A stretch of DNA of 64,000 nucleotides, from assembly GCF_900129295.1 (NCBI RefSeq), contig NZ_FQUU01000010.1, positions 114,387 to 178,386 of the forward strand. Reading direction: 5' to 3'. Below, piece by piece: positions 42,317 through 52,291 of the stretch; position 1 is the stretch's first letter, and every line of letters begins with the position of its first letter. The notes beneath the pieces are model-generated. The model saw only the letters and a program-made list of their open reading frames with translations. It had not been told where the DNA came from and did not search any database. Source of the DNA: Flavisolibacter ginsengisoli DSM 18119 (lineage in GTDB: Bacteria > Bacteroidota > Bacteroidia > Chitinophagales > Chitinophagaceae). The position numbers and the translations under genes were made by a program.

Positions 42317-42940
42317 CTATTTAAGGGTTGATCTGGGCTCACCTACCGGTACAGATCTGAAGGTAGGGATGAGTTTGGGAACGCTTGCCTGGTACTGTTT
42401 ATAGCTGTTACCATATTCTTTCACCAGTTTGTCTTCCTCGAACCTGATTGCGATCAATGTATACACTGTAATGACAGTGTCAGCTATTAATACGGTCCAT
42501 AAAGGGAAGCACAGGAATGCACCCCAGATAAACGCAAAAGTGCCAAGGTATAATGGGTGCCGTACATATTTATGAACGCCCGAAATGATCAGCGTGCTAT
42601 GGCTGTCTTCCTTCACCAGGCTTAAAAGCCCGCTTAAGCTTATAAAATACTTTTTTATGCAGATAAACATGATAACCAATCCGGTTAAAGCTATCGTGAC
42701 TCCTGCTAACCTGGAAAACATGGTGGTTTTGAAAACAGCCATTGTTTCAATACTAAACTGATAATATAAAATGTACACCAGGAACACAAAAGCGAAGATT
42801 GTATAGACCAGCCTGTAATACCGGAATTGATTGCCGAGGATAACAGCCAGCTTAATTTTAATAGCAATGCTGGCCAGCAGGCTATGCAAAAGGCAATAAA
42901 CGGTCCATAAAAGAAAAAGAATGATATGATTTCCAGGCAT
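42317..42940 (-). CDS. Isoprenylcysteine methyltransferase-like / NnrU-like membrane protein
   Basis: 207 residues with five or six membrane helices. The C-terminal signature GVHKYVRHPLYLGTFAFIWG...LIAIRFEEDKLVKEYGNSYKQYQ is that of the phospholipid/isoprenylcysteine methyltransferase superfamily (RHP-x-Y-x-G and EE-x(2)-L). It probably methylates a small membrane-bound substrate, which is not known. It is divergent from pcm. Confidence 0.75.
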   Translation of the reverse strand: MPGNHIILFLLWTVYCLLHSLLASIAIKIKLAVILGNQFRYYRLVYTIFAFVFLVYILYYQFSIETMAVFKTTMFSRLAGVTIALTGLVIMFICIKKYFISLSGLLSLVKEDSHSTLIISGVHKYVRHPLYLGTFAFIWGAFLCFPLWTVLIADTVITVYTLIAIRFEEDKLVKEYGNSYKQYQASVPKLIPTFRSVPVGEPRSTLK

Positions 42941-42989
42941 CTATAAAAGTACTCCTTTAGCTTTTTATGGAAAGACATCTCCATAAAAT

Positions 42990-42997
42990 TATATTTG
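42990..42997 (+). promoter_or_regulatory. -7 like box (TATATTTG) before pcm
   Basis: Matches TAnnTTTG and ends 4 bases before the pcm ATG, implying an almost leaderless message. The -33 element is not evident. Confidence 0.4.
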
Positions 42998-43001
42998 CCG
43001 C

Positions 43002-43658
43002 ATGAGAAGGTTTGAAGATACGTACCGTCATAAGGGACTTCGTAAAAAGCTGGTGGAAACAGTTAGGTCGAAAGGCATTACAGATGAAAAGGTGCTGGAG
43101 GCAATAGAAAGGATACCAAGACATTTTTTCCTGGATTCAGCCTTTGATGAAGTGGCTTACGAGGACAAGGCATTTCCTATTGCAGAACATCAAACCATTT
43201 CTCAACCCTATACAGTAGCCTATCAAACGCAGTTACTGGAATTAAAACCTTTTGAAAAAGTATTGGAAATAGGTACAGGCAGTGCCTACCAGGCATCAGT
43301 ATTGGCGGAGTTGGGTGTGCAGGTATATACAATTGAACGACAGAAAAAGCTGTTTGAATCCAATAAGCGGTTTGACTTCATTAAAAGATATCCCAATATC
43401 AAATTCTTTTATGGCGATGGCTATGAAGGATTGCCCACATTTGCTCCTTTTGATAAAGTGCTGATCACAGCAGCAGCTCCGGATATACCTCAAAAACTGG
43501 TGCAGCAAATGAAAACGGGGGCCATGATGGTCATTCCTGTTGGTACCGGGGAAGTGCAGGTTATGAAACGCCTGACCAAGCAAAAAGATGGCGGTCTTAA
43601 AGAAGAAATATTTGATCGGTTTAGTTTTGTTCCCATGCTGGGAGGCAAGAACGATTAA
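43002..43658 (+). CDS. pcm: Protein-L-isoaspartate O-methyltransferase
   Basis: 218 residues. Methylates isoaspartyl residues in aged proteins using S-adenosylmethionine, in the cytoplasm. The family core is clear: RIPRHFFLDSAF, EHQTISQPYTVAYQTQLL, VLEIGTGSAYQASVLAELG (the SAM site) and VTAAAPDIPQKLV-like TAAAPDIPQKLVQQ. It is divergent from the methyltransferase-like membrane protein and 109 bases upstream of the penicillin acylase gene. Confidence 0.93.
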   Translation: MRRFEDTYRHKGLRKKLVETVRSKGITDEKVLEAIERIPRHFFLDSAFDEVAYEDKAFPIAEHQTISQPYTVAYQTQLLELKPFEKVLEIGTGSAYQASVLAELGVQVYTIERQKKLFESNKRFDFIKRYPNIKFFYGDGYEGLPTFAPFDKVLITAAAPDIPQKLVQQMKTGAMMVIPVGTGEVQVMKRLTKQKDGGLKEEIFDRFSFVPMLGGKND

Positions 43659-43767
43659 TGATATTGAAGGTAAAGAGTATACAATAGTCAGTTTTCCTTT
43701 ATTATCTTTCCTATTTATTAATCACTCAATCATTCGCTGTGTTGTCAATAACCAGGCACAGTGAACC

Positions 43768-46221
43768 ATGCTTATGAGAATAATACCTTTTGTCATTAGT
43801 CTTGTAGTTACGCTGGGCCTTGTATTTGCTCTGAATACAAAGATCGGGACCATACCTCCCCTGGGAAAGTTTCTTAGCCCCCAGCAAGGGTTTTGGCAAA
43901 ATGCTGAACCTTGTGATGCAAGGCTGGATGAAGATCTGCGTTTTCCAGATCTTAAAGGAAAGGTGAAGGTATACATGGATGAGCGCATGGTACCTCATGT
44001 ATTTGCGGAAAATGATGAAGATGTATATTTCGTACAGGGATATCTCCATGCCAAATACAGGTTATTCCAGATGGAATTTCAAACCCATGCAGCAGCAGGA
44101 AGGTTGAGTGAAATATTAGGCAATAACCCACAGATCATCAACTATGACAGGCTGCAGCGAAGAATGGGTATGGTGTATGGTGCGGAAAATGAATTGAAAG
44201 CTGTTGCAAAAGATGCGCTTACGCAAAAAGTATACGATGCCTACACTGCAGGTGTGAATAGTTATATCAACTCTCTTTCTGCAGGAAACTTACCTGTGGA
44301 GTATAAACTACTTGACTTCAGGCCAGAGCCATGGACCAATTTAAAAATAGCATTGTTCTTTAAAGTGATGTGCAGTGACCTTGCAGGGCAGGAATATGCA
44401 AAGGATATATCCTTCAGTAATGAAAAGTCCCTGTTTTCAAAAGAAGAGATGGATATGTTATATCCCCAGGTTTCAGATTCATCTGTATCTATTATTCCTA
44501 AAGGAACAATATTTGAATCCCCGTCGGTACATCCTGAAATTCCTGCCAATGCAGATTCGTTTTACCTACAGAAAGATTCTATTGCTGAGCCGGTAAAAGT
44601 GCCAAAACCCTTTGAGGTCAAGGGAAGTAACAATTGGGTGGTAAGTGGCGCAAAAACCAAAAGTGGTGCTCCCATCTTATGCAACGACCCTCACCTTAGG
44701 CTAACACTTCCTTCTATCTGGTACGAAATGCAATTACATACACCTACAATGAATGTGTATGGTGTAGGATTTCCAAGTGTTCCCGGAATAGTTATAGGCT
44801 ATAATGATAGCATTGCTATTGGGTTAACAAATGCCGGCAGGGATGTAATGGATTATTACCAGGTGAAATTCAAAGATGCTTCCCGTAACGAATATTGGTA
44901 TAAAAATCAATGGCAGGCAGCAGAGCATCGCATTGAAAAGATAAAAGTTAAAGGTGGAGCAACTATTATTGATACAGTGGCCTATACTGTCTTTGGACCG
45001 GTGACGTATGACAGGAGTTTCACTACTGCTGACTCTAATACGAATAAGGCTCTTGCTATGCGATGGACAGCTCATGATCCTTCCAATGAAGTGCTGACAT
45101 TAATTAAGTTGAACAGGGCTAAGAACTATTCAGAATATAGCCAGGCAATAAAAGAATTTGCCTGCCCCGGTCAGAATATAATTTTTGGATCTACCAATGG
45201 TGATATAGCTATCTGGCAGCAGGGTAAATTTCCTGCAAGATGGAAGAACCAGGGGTTGTACGTGATGCCGGGGGAAGATGATACATATAGCTGGCAGGGA
45301 TTTATTCCCCAGGGTGAAAACCCGCATGTGCTGAACCCGCCTGATAATTTTCTTCAGAGTGCTAACCAGAGAGCAGTGGATTCGTCCTATCCTTATTTTA
45401 TTCCAGGGGATTATTATGTGCCCCGGGGTAGGTCCATCTACAGGCAACTGAGCCAAATGCAGGACATTACCCCACAGGACATGATGCGACTGCAGGGTAA
45501 TGCTTATAGTACATTAGCTGGGGATGCAATGCCGTTATTTTCAAAATACCTCAAAACAAATGAGCTTAGTGATAACGAATTAAAATATTGGGAAGAGGTC
45601 AGCAAATGGAATTTTGAATATACAGGCCAGGAAAGGGCGCCTACTATATTCCAAACCTGGATGGATAGCCTGGAATCTGTGATCTGGTCAGATGAATTTA
45701 CGCAGGCATCTAAACCTGTAACAATACCTTCTGAACAGATACTCCTGGAGAATTTATTAAGAGATTCAGCTTTCCGGTTCGTGGATAATATCAATACCCC
45801 GGAGAAAGAAAATCTCTACCAGGATGTAACGCTCTCTTTTAAAAAAGCCGTGGGCGAATTGGTTAAAAATGAGGATGGGGTAATATGGTGGAAACATCGG
45901 AATACTTTTATTCAGCACTTATTAAGAGATGCCTTGCCTGCGTTTGGAAGGACCGGGTTAATGTGCAATGGATGGAGCACAACTATCAATGCTTTGACTA
46001 AAACACATGGCCCTAGCTGGCGCATGGTTATTCATCTTACAAAGCCCATAGAAGCTTATGGAGTTTATCCAGGTGGGCAAAGCGGTAATCCAGGCAGTAA
46101 ATTCTATGAGAATTTTATAGATACCTGGGCTACCGGTAAATATTTTACCCTCTGGATGATGCATGAGAATGAATCTTCTGATAAACGAATTATTGGGCAA
46201 ATAAACTTTACCAATTCCTGA
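43768..46221 (+). CDS. Penicillin acylase family N-terminal-nucleophile hydrolase
   Basis: 817 residues, the usual precursor length. A signal anchor (residues 3-20) leads to the alpha-chain region. The self-cleavage site gives an N-terminal serine (Ser287) in GSNNWVVSGAKTKSG; the beta chain follows, with the NDPHLRLTLPSIWYEMQLH motif. The enzyme hydrolyses amide bonds, in other bacteria often of acyl-homoserine lactones or beta-lactams. The substrate is not indicated. Its stop overlaps the start of the next small membrane gene by one base. Confidence 0.92.
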   Translation: MLMRIIPFVISLVVTLGLVFALNTKIGTIPPLGKFLSPQQGFWQNAEPCDARLDEDLRFPDLKGKVKVYMDERMVPHVFAENDEDVYFVQGYLHAKYRLFQMEFQTHAAAGRLSEILGNNPQIINYDRLQRRMGMVYGAENELKAVAKDALTQKVYDAYTAGVNSYINSLSAGNLPVEYKLLDFRPEPWTNLKIALFFKVMCSDLAGQEYAKDISFSNEKSLFSKEEMDMLYPQVSDSSVSIIPKGTIFESPSVHPEIPANADSFYLQKDSIAEPVKVPKPFEVKGSNNWVVSGAKTKSGAPILCNDPHLRLTLPSIWYEMQLHTPTMNVYGVGFPSVPGIVIGYNDSIAIGLTNAGRDVMDYYQVKFKDASRNEYWYKNQWQAAEHRIEKIKVKGGATIIDTVAYTVFGPVTYDRSFTTADSNTNKALAMRWTAHDPSNEVLTLIKLNRAKNYSEYSQAIKEFACPGQNIIFGSTNGDIAIWQQGKFPARWKNQGLYVMPGEDDTYSWQGFIPQGENPHVLNPPDNFLQSANQRAVDSSYPYFIPGDYYVPRGRSIYRQLSQMQDITPQDMMRLQGNAYSTLAGDAMPLFSKYLKTNELSDNELKYWEEVSKWNFEYTGQERAPTIFQTWMDSLESVIWSDEFTQASKPVTIPSEQILLENLLRDSAFRFVDNINTPEKENLYQDVTLSFKKAVGELVKNEDGVIWWKHRNTFIQHLLRDALPAFGRTGLMCNGWSTTINALTKTHGPSWRMVIHLTKPIEAYGVYPGGQSGNPGSKFYENFIDTWATGKYFTLWMMHENESSDKRIIGQINFTNS

Positions 46222-46580
46222 TGAGCATGAGATTTTTATTAGCAACACTACTTACAGCAGCATTTGCATTTATTGCCGGGATGTTTTTACCCTGGTGGAG
46301 CATAGCCATTGTTTCATTTTTGGTTGCGCTGTTTTTATTGCCAAACATCGGCCTGGGTTTCCTATCCGGGTTTCTTGGGATCTTTATTCTGTGGGGGTTT
46401 TTATCATTGTGGATAGATTTGAAAAACGAAAGCATTCTCTCCGGCAAAATAGCGCAGATCATTCCCCTGGGAGGTTCGTCTATTTTATTGATTCTTGTGA
46501 CTGCTTTTGTTGGAGCCATCGTGGGGGGATTTGCAGCGATGGCAGGAAGTTCTTTAGCGCCGGTGATGGTACGTAAATAA
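46221..46580 (+). CDS. Small membrane protein coupled to the acylase gene
   Basis: 119 residues with about four membrane helices (FLLATLLTAAFAFIAGMFLPWW, ALFLLPNIGLGFLSGFLGIFILW, and a Gly/Ala-rich last helix). The start codon overlaps the acylase stop (TGATG arrangement), which implies translational coupling. Function unknown; a link to the acylase is suggested by the arrangement only. Confidence 0.6.
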   Translation: MSMRFLLATLLTAAFAFIAGMFLPWWSIAIVSFLVALFLLPNIGLGFLSGFLGIFILWGFLSLWIDLKNESILSGKIAQIIPLGGSSILLILVTAFVGAIVGGFAAMAGSSLAPVMVRK

Positions 46581-46758
46581 AGAAAATATATATTAAAACT
46601 AAATGAAAGAGCTCTCCTTAGTACCTGGGGGAGAATGAATATTTTCTTTCTCAATAAGTTAGGTATCTTCAGGCAGTTTAAAATATTTTCGTCTGTACAA
46701 AAACGTTCAAATAAAATTGATTGCCTAATTTCGGGCATCCAAAAACCAAGGAATAATT

Positions 46759-47106
46759 ATGGCATTTAGTTCTACTACCATTCAACCTGTTGCAAAACCT
46801 GTTAATGAACAGCCTGTGGATAACCACAATAATGCAGCCGCAGCTTCTTTATTGAGTATGCTTGTACTTTCAGTGTACGCCGCACAAAAAAGCAAAAAGA
46901 ATTTCCGTAAGCTTAAACGTAAGTTCTTATGGACAGCTTTTAAATTAAAACTAAAATCTCTTTTCAGCAGCAGGCCAACTGACCGCCAATTAGTGCTTTA
47001 TATCCTTTTGGGTATCCTGGCACTGGTACTGGTATTCTATTATCCTATTGCCGCCCTTATCGTAGCTATTGTTGGATTGATCCTGTACCTGACAGGTAGT
47101 ATCTGA
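46759..47106 (+). CDS. Small membrane protein of unknown function
   Basis: 115 residues. The first 45 are polar and disordered (TTIQPVAKPVNEQPVDNHNN), followed by a basic stretch, KKNFRKLKRKFLW, and two helices including LVLYILLGILALVLVFYYPIAALIVAIVGLILY. Function unknown. A terminator follows. Confidence 0.55.
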   Translation: MAFSSTTIQPVAKPVNEQPVDNHNNAAAASLLSMLVLSVYAAQKSKKNFRKLKRKFLWTAFKLKLKSLFSSRPTDRQLVLYILLGILALVLVFYYPIAALIVAIVGLILYLTGSI

Positions 47107-47128
47107 TATTAAGAATAATATTTTTTAA

Positions 47129-47155
47129 TAAAGGACTGTGTTTCACAGTCCTTTA
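47129..47155. terminator. Symmetric terminator hairpin
   Basis: TAAAGGACTGTG-TTT-CACAGTCCTTTA is a near perfect stem between the small membrane gene and trhO. A or T runs on the outer sides allow ending in either direction. Confidence 0.7.
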
Positions 47156-47279
47156 TCTATTTAAGAAGGCCTCGATTTCACAATTTATTGAAGAGTGAAA
47201 GCGTATTTTTGTTGCTTTAAAACTGAAATTTTCCTGCCCAGGCAGGGTTCACCCGGCGAGTGTCCTATAAATTTCTATT

Positions 47280-48332
47280 ATGGCTGTATTGCATAACCGT
47301 ATCTCCCAGGCGGAGCTTAAACAACGTTTGTTCGAAGAAAAAGAACACCGGACCACCATTTCCTTCTATCATTATTTTCCAATAGAAGATCCCAGGGTTT
47401 TCAGGGATGAACTCTATAAGAACCTGGACACCATTAAGGTTTTCGGGCGTATCTATGTTGCACACGAAGGGATCAACGCCCAACTGAGTGTTCCCGACAG
47501 CCATTTTGATGCATTAAAATCGTATCTCTATTCCATTAAACCCCTGGAAGGGATCAGGTTGAATGTCGCTGTGGATGATGATGGCAAATCCTTTTGGGTA
47601 CTTAAGATCAAGGTAAGGGACAAGATAGTAGCAGACGGCATTACAGATCCCAGTTTTGATATGCGTAACAGGGGAAAGTATGTAAATGCTGAGGAGTTTA
47701 ACCGACTTACTTCAGATCCTGATACAATTGTGGTGGACATGCGTAACCACTATGAATATGAAGTTGGTCATTTTGAAAATGCCATTGAAGTGCCATCCGA
47801 TACTTTCCGTGAGCAATTACCCATGGCAGCTGATATGCTGAAGGAGGCCCGTGATAAAAATATTATCATGTATTGTACGGGAGGTATCAGGTGCGAAAAA
47901 GCCAGTGCCTACATGCTGCACCAGGGTTTCAAAAATGTTTTCCACCTTGAAGGGGGCATAATCAATTATGCCAACCAGGTAAAAGAAAAAGGCCTTGAGT
48001 TGAAATTTAAAGGTAAAAACTTTGTTTTCGACAACAGGTTGGGGGAACGGATTACAGAAGAGATCATTGCTCGTTGCCATCAATGCGGAAAACCAGCTGA
48101 TACGCATGTTAATTGTGCCAATGAGGCCTGCCATCTGCTTTTTATTCAATGTGAAGAATGCAAAAACTCCTTCGATGGCTGTTGTACCAAAGAATGCCAG
48201 GAAGTTATCCATCTTCCCCTGGAAGAACAAAAAATAGTCAGGAAAGGCATTGATAAGGGCCGTAATATCTTCAACAAGTCCAGGGCAAGATTACGTCCAC
48301 GACTTGCAGACTTAAATAAAAAACTACCTTAA
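47280..48332 (+). CDS. trhO: tRNA uridine(34) hydroxylase (rhodanese-related)
   Basis: 350 residues. An N-terminal acylphosphatase-like UPF0176 domain has [15 protein letters not shown] at 62-76, followed by a rhodanese domain whose active Cys lies in [16 protein letters not shown] near residue 199. The C-terminus is a cysteine-rich zinc-like module ([25 protein letters not shown]). The enzyme hydroxylates U34 of tRNAs on the way to wobble modification. It is the first gene before the haem-type locus and seems unrelated to it. A TATTTTTG box at 47204-47211 may be its -7 element. Confidence 0.92.
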   Translation: MAVLHNRISQAELKQRLFEEKEHRTTISFYHYFPIEDPRVFRDELYKNLDTIKVFGRIYVAHEGINAQLSVPDSHFDALKSYLYSIKPLEGIRLNVAVDDDGKSFWVLKIKVRDKIVADGITDPSFDMRNRGKYVNAEEFNRLTSDPDTIVVDMRNHYEYEVGHFENAIEVPSDTFREQLPMAADMLKEARDKNIIMYCTGGIRCEKASAYMLHQGFKNVFHLEGGIINYANQVKEKGLELKFKGKNFVFDNRLGERITEEIIARCHQCGKPADTHVNCANEACHLLFIQCEECKNSFDGCCTKECQEVIHLPLEEQKIVRKGIDKGRNIFNKSRARLRPRLADLNKKLP

Positions 48333-48347
48333 TAATTATAGCGGCTG

Positions 48348-48884
48348 TTGCCTACCTTAGCAAGCCATTTCTATACCGTGAGGAAAATCGCTGCTATTTT
48401 ATTGATCTGCTGTCTTTTTTTTACTCTTCTGGGGTACCACATTATTTATAAGGTCAGGCTTTCGGGTATCAAAACTGAAATGAAAGCGAGATTGCAATCC
48501 CATATTACTAATGAAGTGATGACTCTCAGGTTTAACCAGGCGGATAAATCAGAATTGGAGTGGGAAGATGGATCAGAGATACGGTACGGAAAGGAAATGT
48601 ATGATGTTATAGATACAAGCACAGTAGGCAACCAGTTCGTGGTGCATTGTATCCATGATAAAAAAGAACAGGAGTTGGTAGAGAACTATCAAAAGCTTCA
48701 TGATGATTCCCCATCTCCATTGCAAACAGGGCTCATTAAATTAATGACTACCAGCTTCCTTTCTGCCGCAATGCTTCAATACATCCCAGTACATTATCAT
48801 AACCAAATAAATTACCCTGTATATACAGCATCAGTTGCTAATGGTTATTTTTCTTCTCCAGACCAACCCCCCCGCACTGCCTGA
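48348..48884 (+). CDS. Membrane-anchored protein of unknown function upstream of the haem-type receptor
   Basis: 178 residues. One N-terminal membrane helix (IAAILLICCLFFTLLGYHIIY) is followed by a soluble part with EMKARLQSHITNEVMTL and VHCIHDKKEQELVENYQKLHDD, and a C-terminal hydrophobic patch. I recognise no family by motif, although similar proteins sit before TonB receptor genes in Bacteroidota. It starts 15 bases after trhO ends; the receptor starts 100 bases later. Confidence 0.55.
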   Translation: MPTLASHFYTVRKIAAILLICCLFFTLLGYHIIYKVRLSGIKTEMKARLQSHITNEVMTLRFNQADKSELEWEDGSEIRYGKEMYDVIDTSTVGNQFVVHCIHDKKEQELVENYQKLHDDSPSPLQTGLIKLMTTSFLSAAMLQYIPVHYHNQINYPVYTASVANGYFSSPDQPPRTA

Positions 48885-48984
48885 GCTTCTCAGATCTTGT
48901 TTTACATATCCTGCTCATGATATTATGCAATAAACCATAGGGAGCAGGTAGTCAATAAAAAGTATTTTACAAACTATTCATGCA

Positions 48985-51372
48985 ATGAAGCAAATTTCCA
49001 TTGTTATTATTTTTTTATTCTGTGCAGTCATCTTGCATGCACAGGAAACCCTTAAAGGAAAAGTTATCGACGCTCTAACCAGAAATCCTCTCCAGGGCGC
49101 ATCTATAAACACCATCGGCAAAGGAGTGGCCTTTACAAATGAAGATGGCTTATTTTCCATGCCCTGTGATGTAAACAATAAACTCACCATAACTTTTCTT
49201 GGATACGAGCCTGTAGAAAAGTTTGTAAAGAATTGCAGGGATGAACTGGTAATTGAGATGGTGCCTTTCAGCCATTCTATGGAAGATGTGGAAATAACAA
49301 CTACCTCGGCACAGAATAAATCAGTATTGTATCAGCCGGCATCTATAGCCAAATTAAATACACGTGAATTAAAAAGAGGCACTGGCCTTTACCTGGATGA
49401 TGCAATCAATGCAAATGTTCCAGGGGTAGCCATGCAAAGAAGATCCGTTTCCGGAGGTCAGCAATTTAATATCAGGGGTTATGGAAATGGGGTAAGAGGA
49501 ACAAATGGCGTCAGTAGCAATTTTGATAACCAGGGTTCCAAGGTTTACTTAAACGGCATTCCACTTACCGATGCTGAAGGCATTACTATTATGGATGACA
49601 TTGACTTTGGCTCTATTGGTAATGTGGAGGTAACAAAAGGTCCTTCAGGTACTTTGTCAGGACTGGCTATTGCAGGGGTGGTAAACCTGAATACCATAAA
49701 GCCAGAACCTGGTATAACCAGTCTAGGCCAGGAAGTCCAGGTAGGCAGTTATGGTTTGAAAAGATTCACTACAAATTTTCAAACAGCAAATGAGCATGCT
49801 TCTCTTTTGGCTAATTATGGACACCAGGAATCAGATGGATTCATGTCACACACAGCATCCAAAAAACAATTTGTCAACCTTGCTGGCAATTTTCAATTAG
49901 GTCCTAAGCAATCATTATTTACCTATTTTGGGTATAGTAAAAGTTACGACCAAAGGGGAGGAGAATTGACAATAGACCAGTATAACAACCTTGATTATAG
50001 TGGTAATCCTGAATACATCAAAAGGAATGCTCATTCAGAGGTTAACAGTTTCAGGGCAGGGCTGGGTCACCGTTATCAATTCAATAAGAATATTTCCAAT
50101 ACTACAACTGTATTTGGTACGGCTATGAATACCAATGCCAGTTCTGCGGGTGGTTGGACTGATAAAGACCCCGTCAATTTTGGACTTCGATCTGTTATTG
50201 ATACTAAATTTCCTTTGAATAATGAAGTCGTTCTTAGTGGGATCACAGGTGTTGAAACCCAACATCAGTATGCACAAACAATGGGATATACCATGGTAGC
50301 TAATGCTGCAGATCCAAACGGCTACTGGGTGGTGGGTGCAATGAGAAGTAACCAATCGACTTATACAGGAACATCATCTCTATTTACAGAATGGACCCTT
50401 TCTTTACCCAGGGAAATTTCTATTACTGCAGGTCTTGGGTGGAGCAATATGAATATTGAATTGAATGACCGTTTCTATGTTGCCAACAGCACTAATCCGC
50501 GTCAGTATAAAAAAAGCTATAGTAACATGCTCTCTCCCCATATTGCTATTAATAAAGTATTTAACAAACAGCTTTCCTTATATGCTTCCTATAGTAAGGG
50601 GTACAAAGCACCGGTAAGTTCTTACTTTTTTATCCCGGCTACAGGTAAGTTGAATACGTCATTAAAGCCCGAAGTTGGAGGTCAATTTGAAATGGGTTCT
50701 AAGGGTTTATTGTTCCATGATAAGCTAAGCTACCAGGTTGCTGTTTTCGATGCCCTTTTCTCAAATAAAATGACAGCTGTAGCTGTTCCACTTGATGGCT
50801 CTGTAACAACAACTGCCTATAGCTATGTTGCCAATGGTGGAAAACAAGACAATAAAGGCATAGAAGCCCTTTTGAAATATACTGCATATGAATCTTACAA
50901 AGGGTTTGTAAAGGCTGTAAAACCTTTTGCCAACTTTGCATTCTCAGACTTTACCTACAAGGATTTTAAGTTTCAGAAGTTTAAAGCAGGAAGTAATAAC
51001 ACTGCCGTAGATACGGTTGACTATAGTGGTAAAGATGTTGCAGGCGTTCCCCGGGTTACTTTTAATATTGGGTTAGATGTACTTACGAGTTACGGGTTTT
51101 ATGGAAATGCTTATTATTCTTACAAGGACGCCATGCCTATTACATCTGATGGAAAGGAAATGACAGATAGCTATAGCCTGTTGAATGCAAAGCTTGGCCT
51201 GAGAAGAATGCTGTCAAACCATTTTGATGCTGATCTGTATTTTGGTGTTAATAACATTACAGGTACTCAATACTATTACATGGTTTTCGTGAACCAGTTG
51301 CCGGATGCCTATTTACCAGCTCCCAATAAAGCAAATTACTTCGGGGGTATTAATCTAAAGTACAATTTTTAA
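48985..51372 (+). CDS. TonB-dependent outer-membrane receptor (haem or siderophore type)
   Basis: 795 residues. A signal peptide (ending AVILHAQ) and an N-terminal carboxypeptidase-regulatory-like beta domain (about 22-95, ETLKGKVIDALTRNPLQGAS) are followed by the plug (NVEVTKGPSGTLSG) and the barrel, ending in NLKYNF with a terminal Phe. Its neighbour genes for a binding protein, permease and ATPase make it the outer-membrane importer of an iron-containing ligand, most likely haem. Confidence 0.88.
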   Translation: MKQISIVIIFLFCAVILHAQETLKGKVIDALTRNPLQGASINTIGKGVAFTNEDGLFSMPCDVNNKLTITFLGYEPVEKFVKNCRDELVIEMVPFSHSMEDVEITTTSAQNKSVLYQPASIAKLNTRELKRGTGLYLDDAINANVPGVAMQRRSVSGGQQFNIRGYGNGVRGTNGVSSNFDNQGSKVYLNGIPLTDAEGITIMDDIDFGSIGNVEVTKGPSGTLSGLAIAGVVNLNTIKPEPGITSLGQEVQVGSYGLKRFTTNFQTANEHASLLANYGHQESDGFMSHTASKKQFVNLAGNFQLGPKQSLFTYFGYSKSYDQRGGELTIDQYNNLDYSGNPEYIKRNAHSEVNSFRAGLGHRYQFNKNISNTTTVFGTAMNTNASSAGGWTDKDPVNFGLRSVIDTKFPLNNEVVLSGITGVETQHQYAQTMGYTMVANAADPNGYWVVGAMRSNQSTYTGTSSLFTEWTLSLPREISITAGLGWSNMNIELNDRFYVANSTNPRQYKKSYSNMLSPHIAINKVFNKQLSLYASYSKGYKAPVSSYFFIPATGKLNTSLKPEVGGQFEMGSKGLLFHDKLSYQVAVFDALFSNKMTAVAVPLDGSVTTTAYSYVANGGKQDNKGIEALLKYTAYESYKGFVKAVKPFANFAFSDFTYKDFKFQKFKAGSNNTAVDTVDYSGKDVAGVPRVTFNIGLDVLTSYGFYGNAYYSYKDAMPITSDGKEMTDSYSLLNAKLGLRRMLSNHFDADLYFGVNNITGTQYYYMVFVNQLPDAYLPAPNKANYFGGINLKYNF

Positions 51373-51426
51373 AAAATCAGAAGTGTGGCAGCTTATGTAC
51401 CTGCCTCACTTCTTACCTTTTATTAT

Positions 51427-52284
51427 ATGAGAATATTTGGCTTATTAATGATTATAGGAGTTAGCCTGACTGGATGTGGACGCTTTGGTAAAAAGGTTGG
51501 AGGTGATGATAAAGACAGGATCGTTTGTGTTTCCAAGCAAATGACTGAATTTCTTTTTGCACTGAATCTTGGTCATAAAATAGTGGGCATTGACCTCACC
51601 AGTACCTATCCAACTGAAACAAAAAAGCTTACCACAGTGGGCTATCACCGTCATCTGAATGCTGAAGGCATTATTTCCCTTGAGCCAACGGTAGTGATCC
51701 ACCAGGGCGACATAGCACCGGCTAACGTAATGGCGCAGGTGCAGCAAGTGGGCATTCCTGTGAAAGTATATCCTCCGGGATCTACCATTGACAGTGCTAA
51801 AATGGTGCTGGCCATGGTAGCCCATGATTATGGTGCGGATAGTATTGCCAGGCGGTTAAACCAAAACCTGGACAGGCAATTGCAAATAGCAGATTCCTTT
51901 GTTCGCAGGTTTCCCACAAGGCCAAGGGTACTTATCATACACTTTGGGCAACAGCGTAACCAGTACTTTGTTATGGGTACAAGAGGAACAGCCAATGCCA
52001 TGCTTACCCTGGCAGGTGGTGACAATGCCGCTGATACCAGTTCATTCAGAGATCTCAGTGCCGAAGTCATTGCAAGAGAACAACCTGACGTTATACTGGC
52101 AACTGATTTTGGGTTTGACAGGCTGGGAGGAAGTATGCAAAAGTTTATGGATTTACCTGGAATAGCTTTAACACCAGCAGCTAAAAATGGAAAGATCTAC
52201 AGGATAGAAGAGCATGACCTTGTTTACTTTGGACCACGCACAGGGGAGAACATAATTAAAATTGCCAAATTGATTCATCAATAG
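51427..52284 (+). CDS. hmuT: Periplasmic haem/iron-chelate binding lipoprotein
   Basis: 285 residues from MRIFGLLMIIGVSLTGC, a clear lipoprotein signal; an upstream in-frame GTG adds 14 residues and is rejected. The core matches the type III solute-binding fold of ferric/haem ABC systems (GHKIVGIDLTSTYPTETKKL, SLEPTVVIHQGD, ARGTANAML-like region MGTRGTANAM). It hands the ligand from the outer-membrane receptor to the inner-membrane transporter. The symbol reflects family resemblance; ligand specificity is inferred. Confidence 0.8.
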   Translation: MRIFGLLMIIGVSLTGCGRFGKKVGGDDKDRIVCVSKQMTEFLFALNLGHKIVGIDLTSTYPTETKKLTTVGYHRHLNAEGIISLEPTVVIHQGDIAPANVMAQVQQVGIPVKVYPPGSTIDSAKMVLAMVAHDYGADSIARRLNQNLDRQLQIADSFVRRFPTRPRVLIIHFGQQRNQYFVMGTRGTANAMLTLAGGDNAADTSSFRDLSAEVIAREQPDVILATDFGFDRLGGSMQKFMDLPGIALTPAAKNGKIYRIEEHDLVYFGPRTGENIIKIAKLIHQ

Positions 52285-52291
52285 ACAGCTC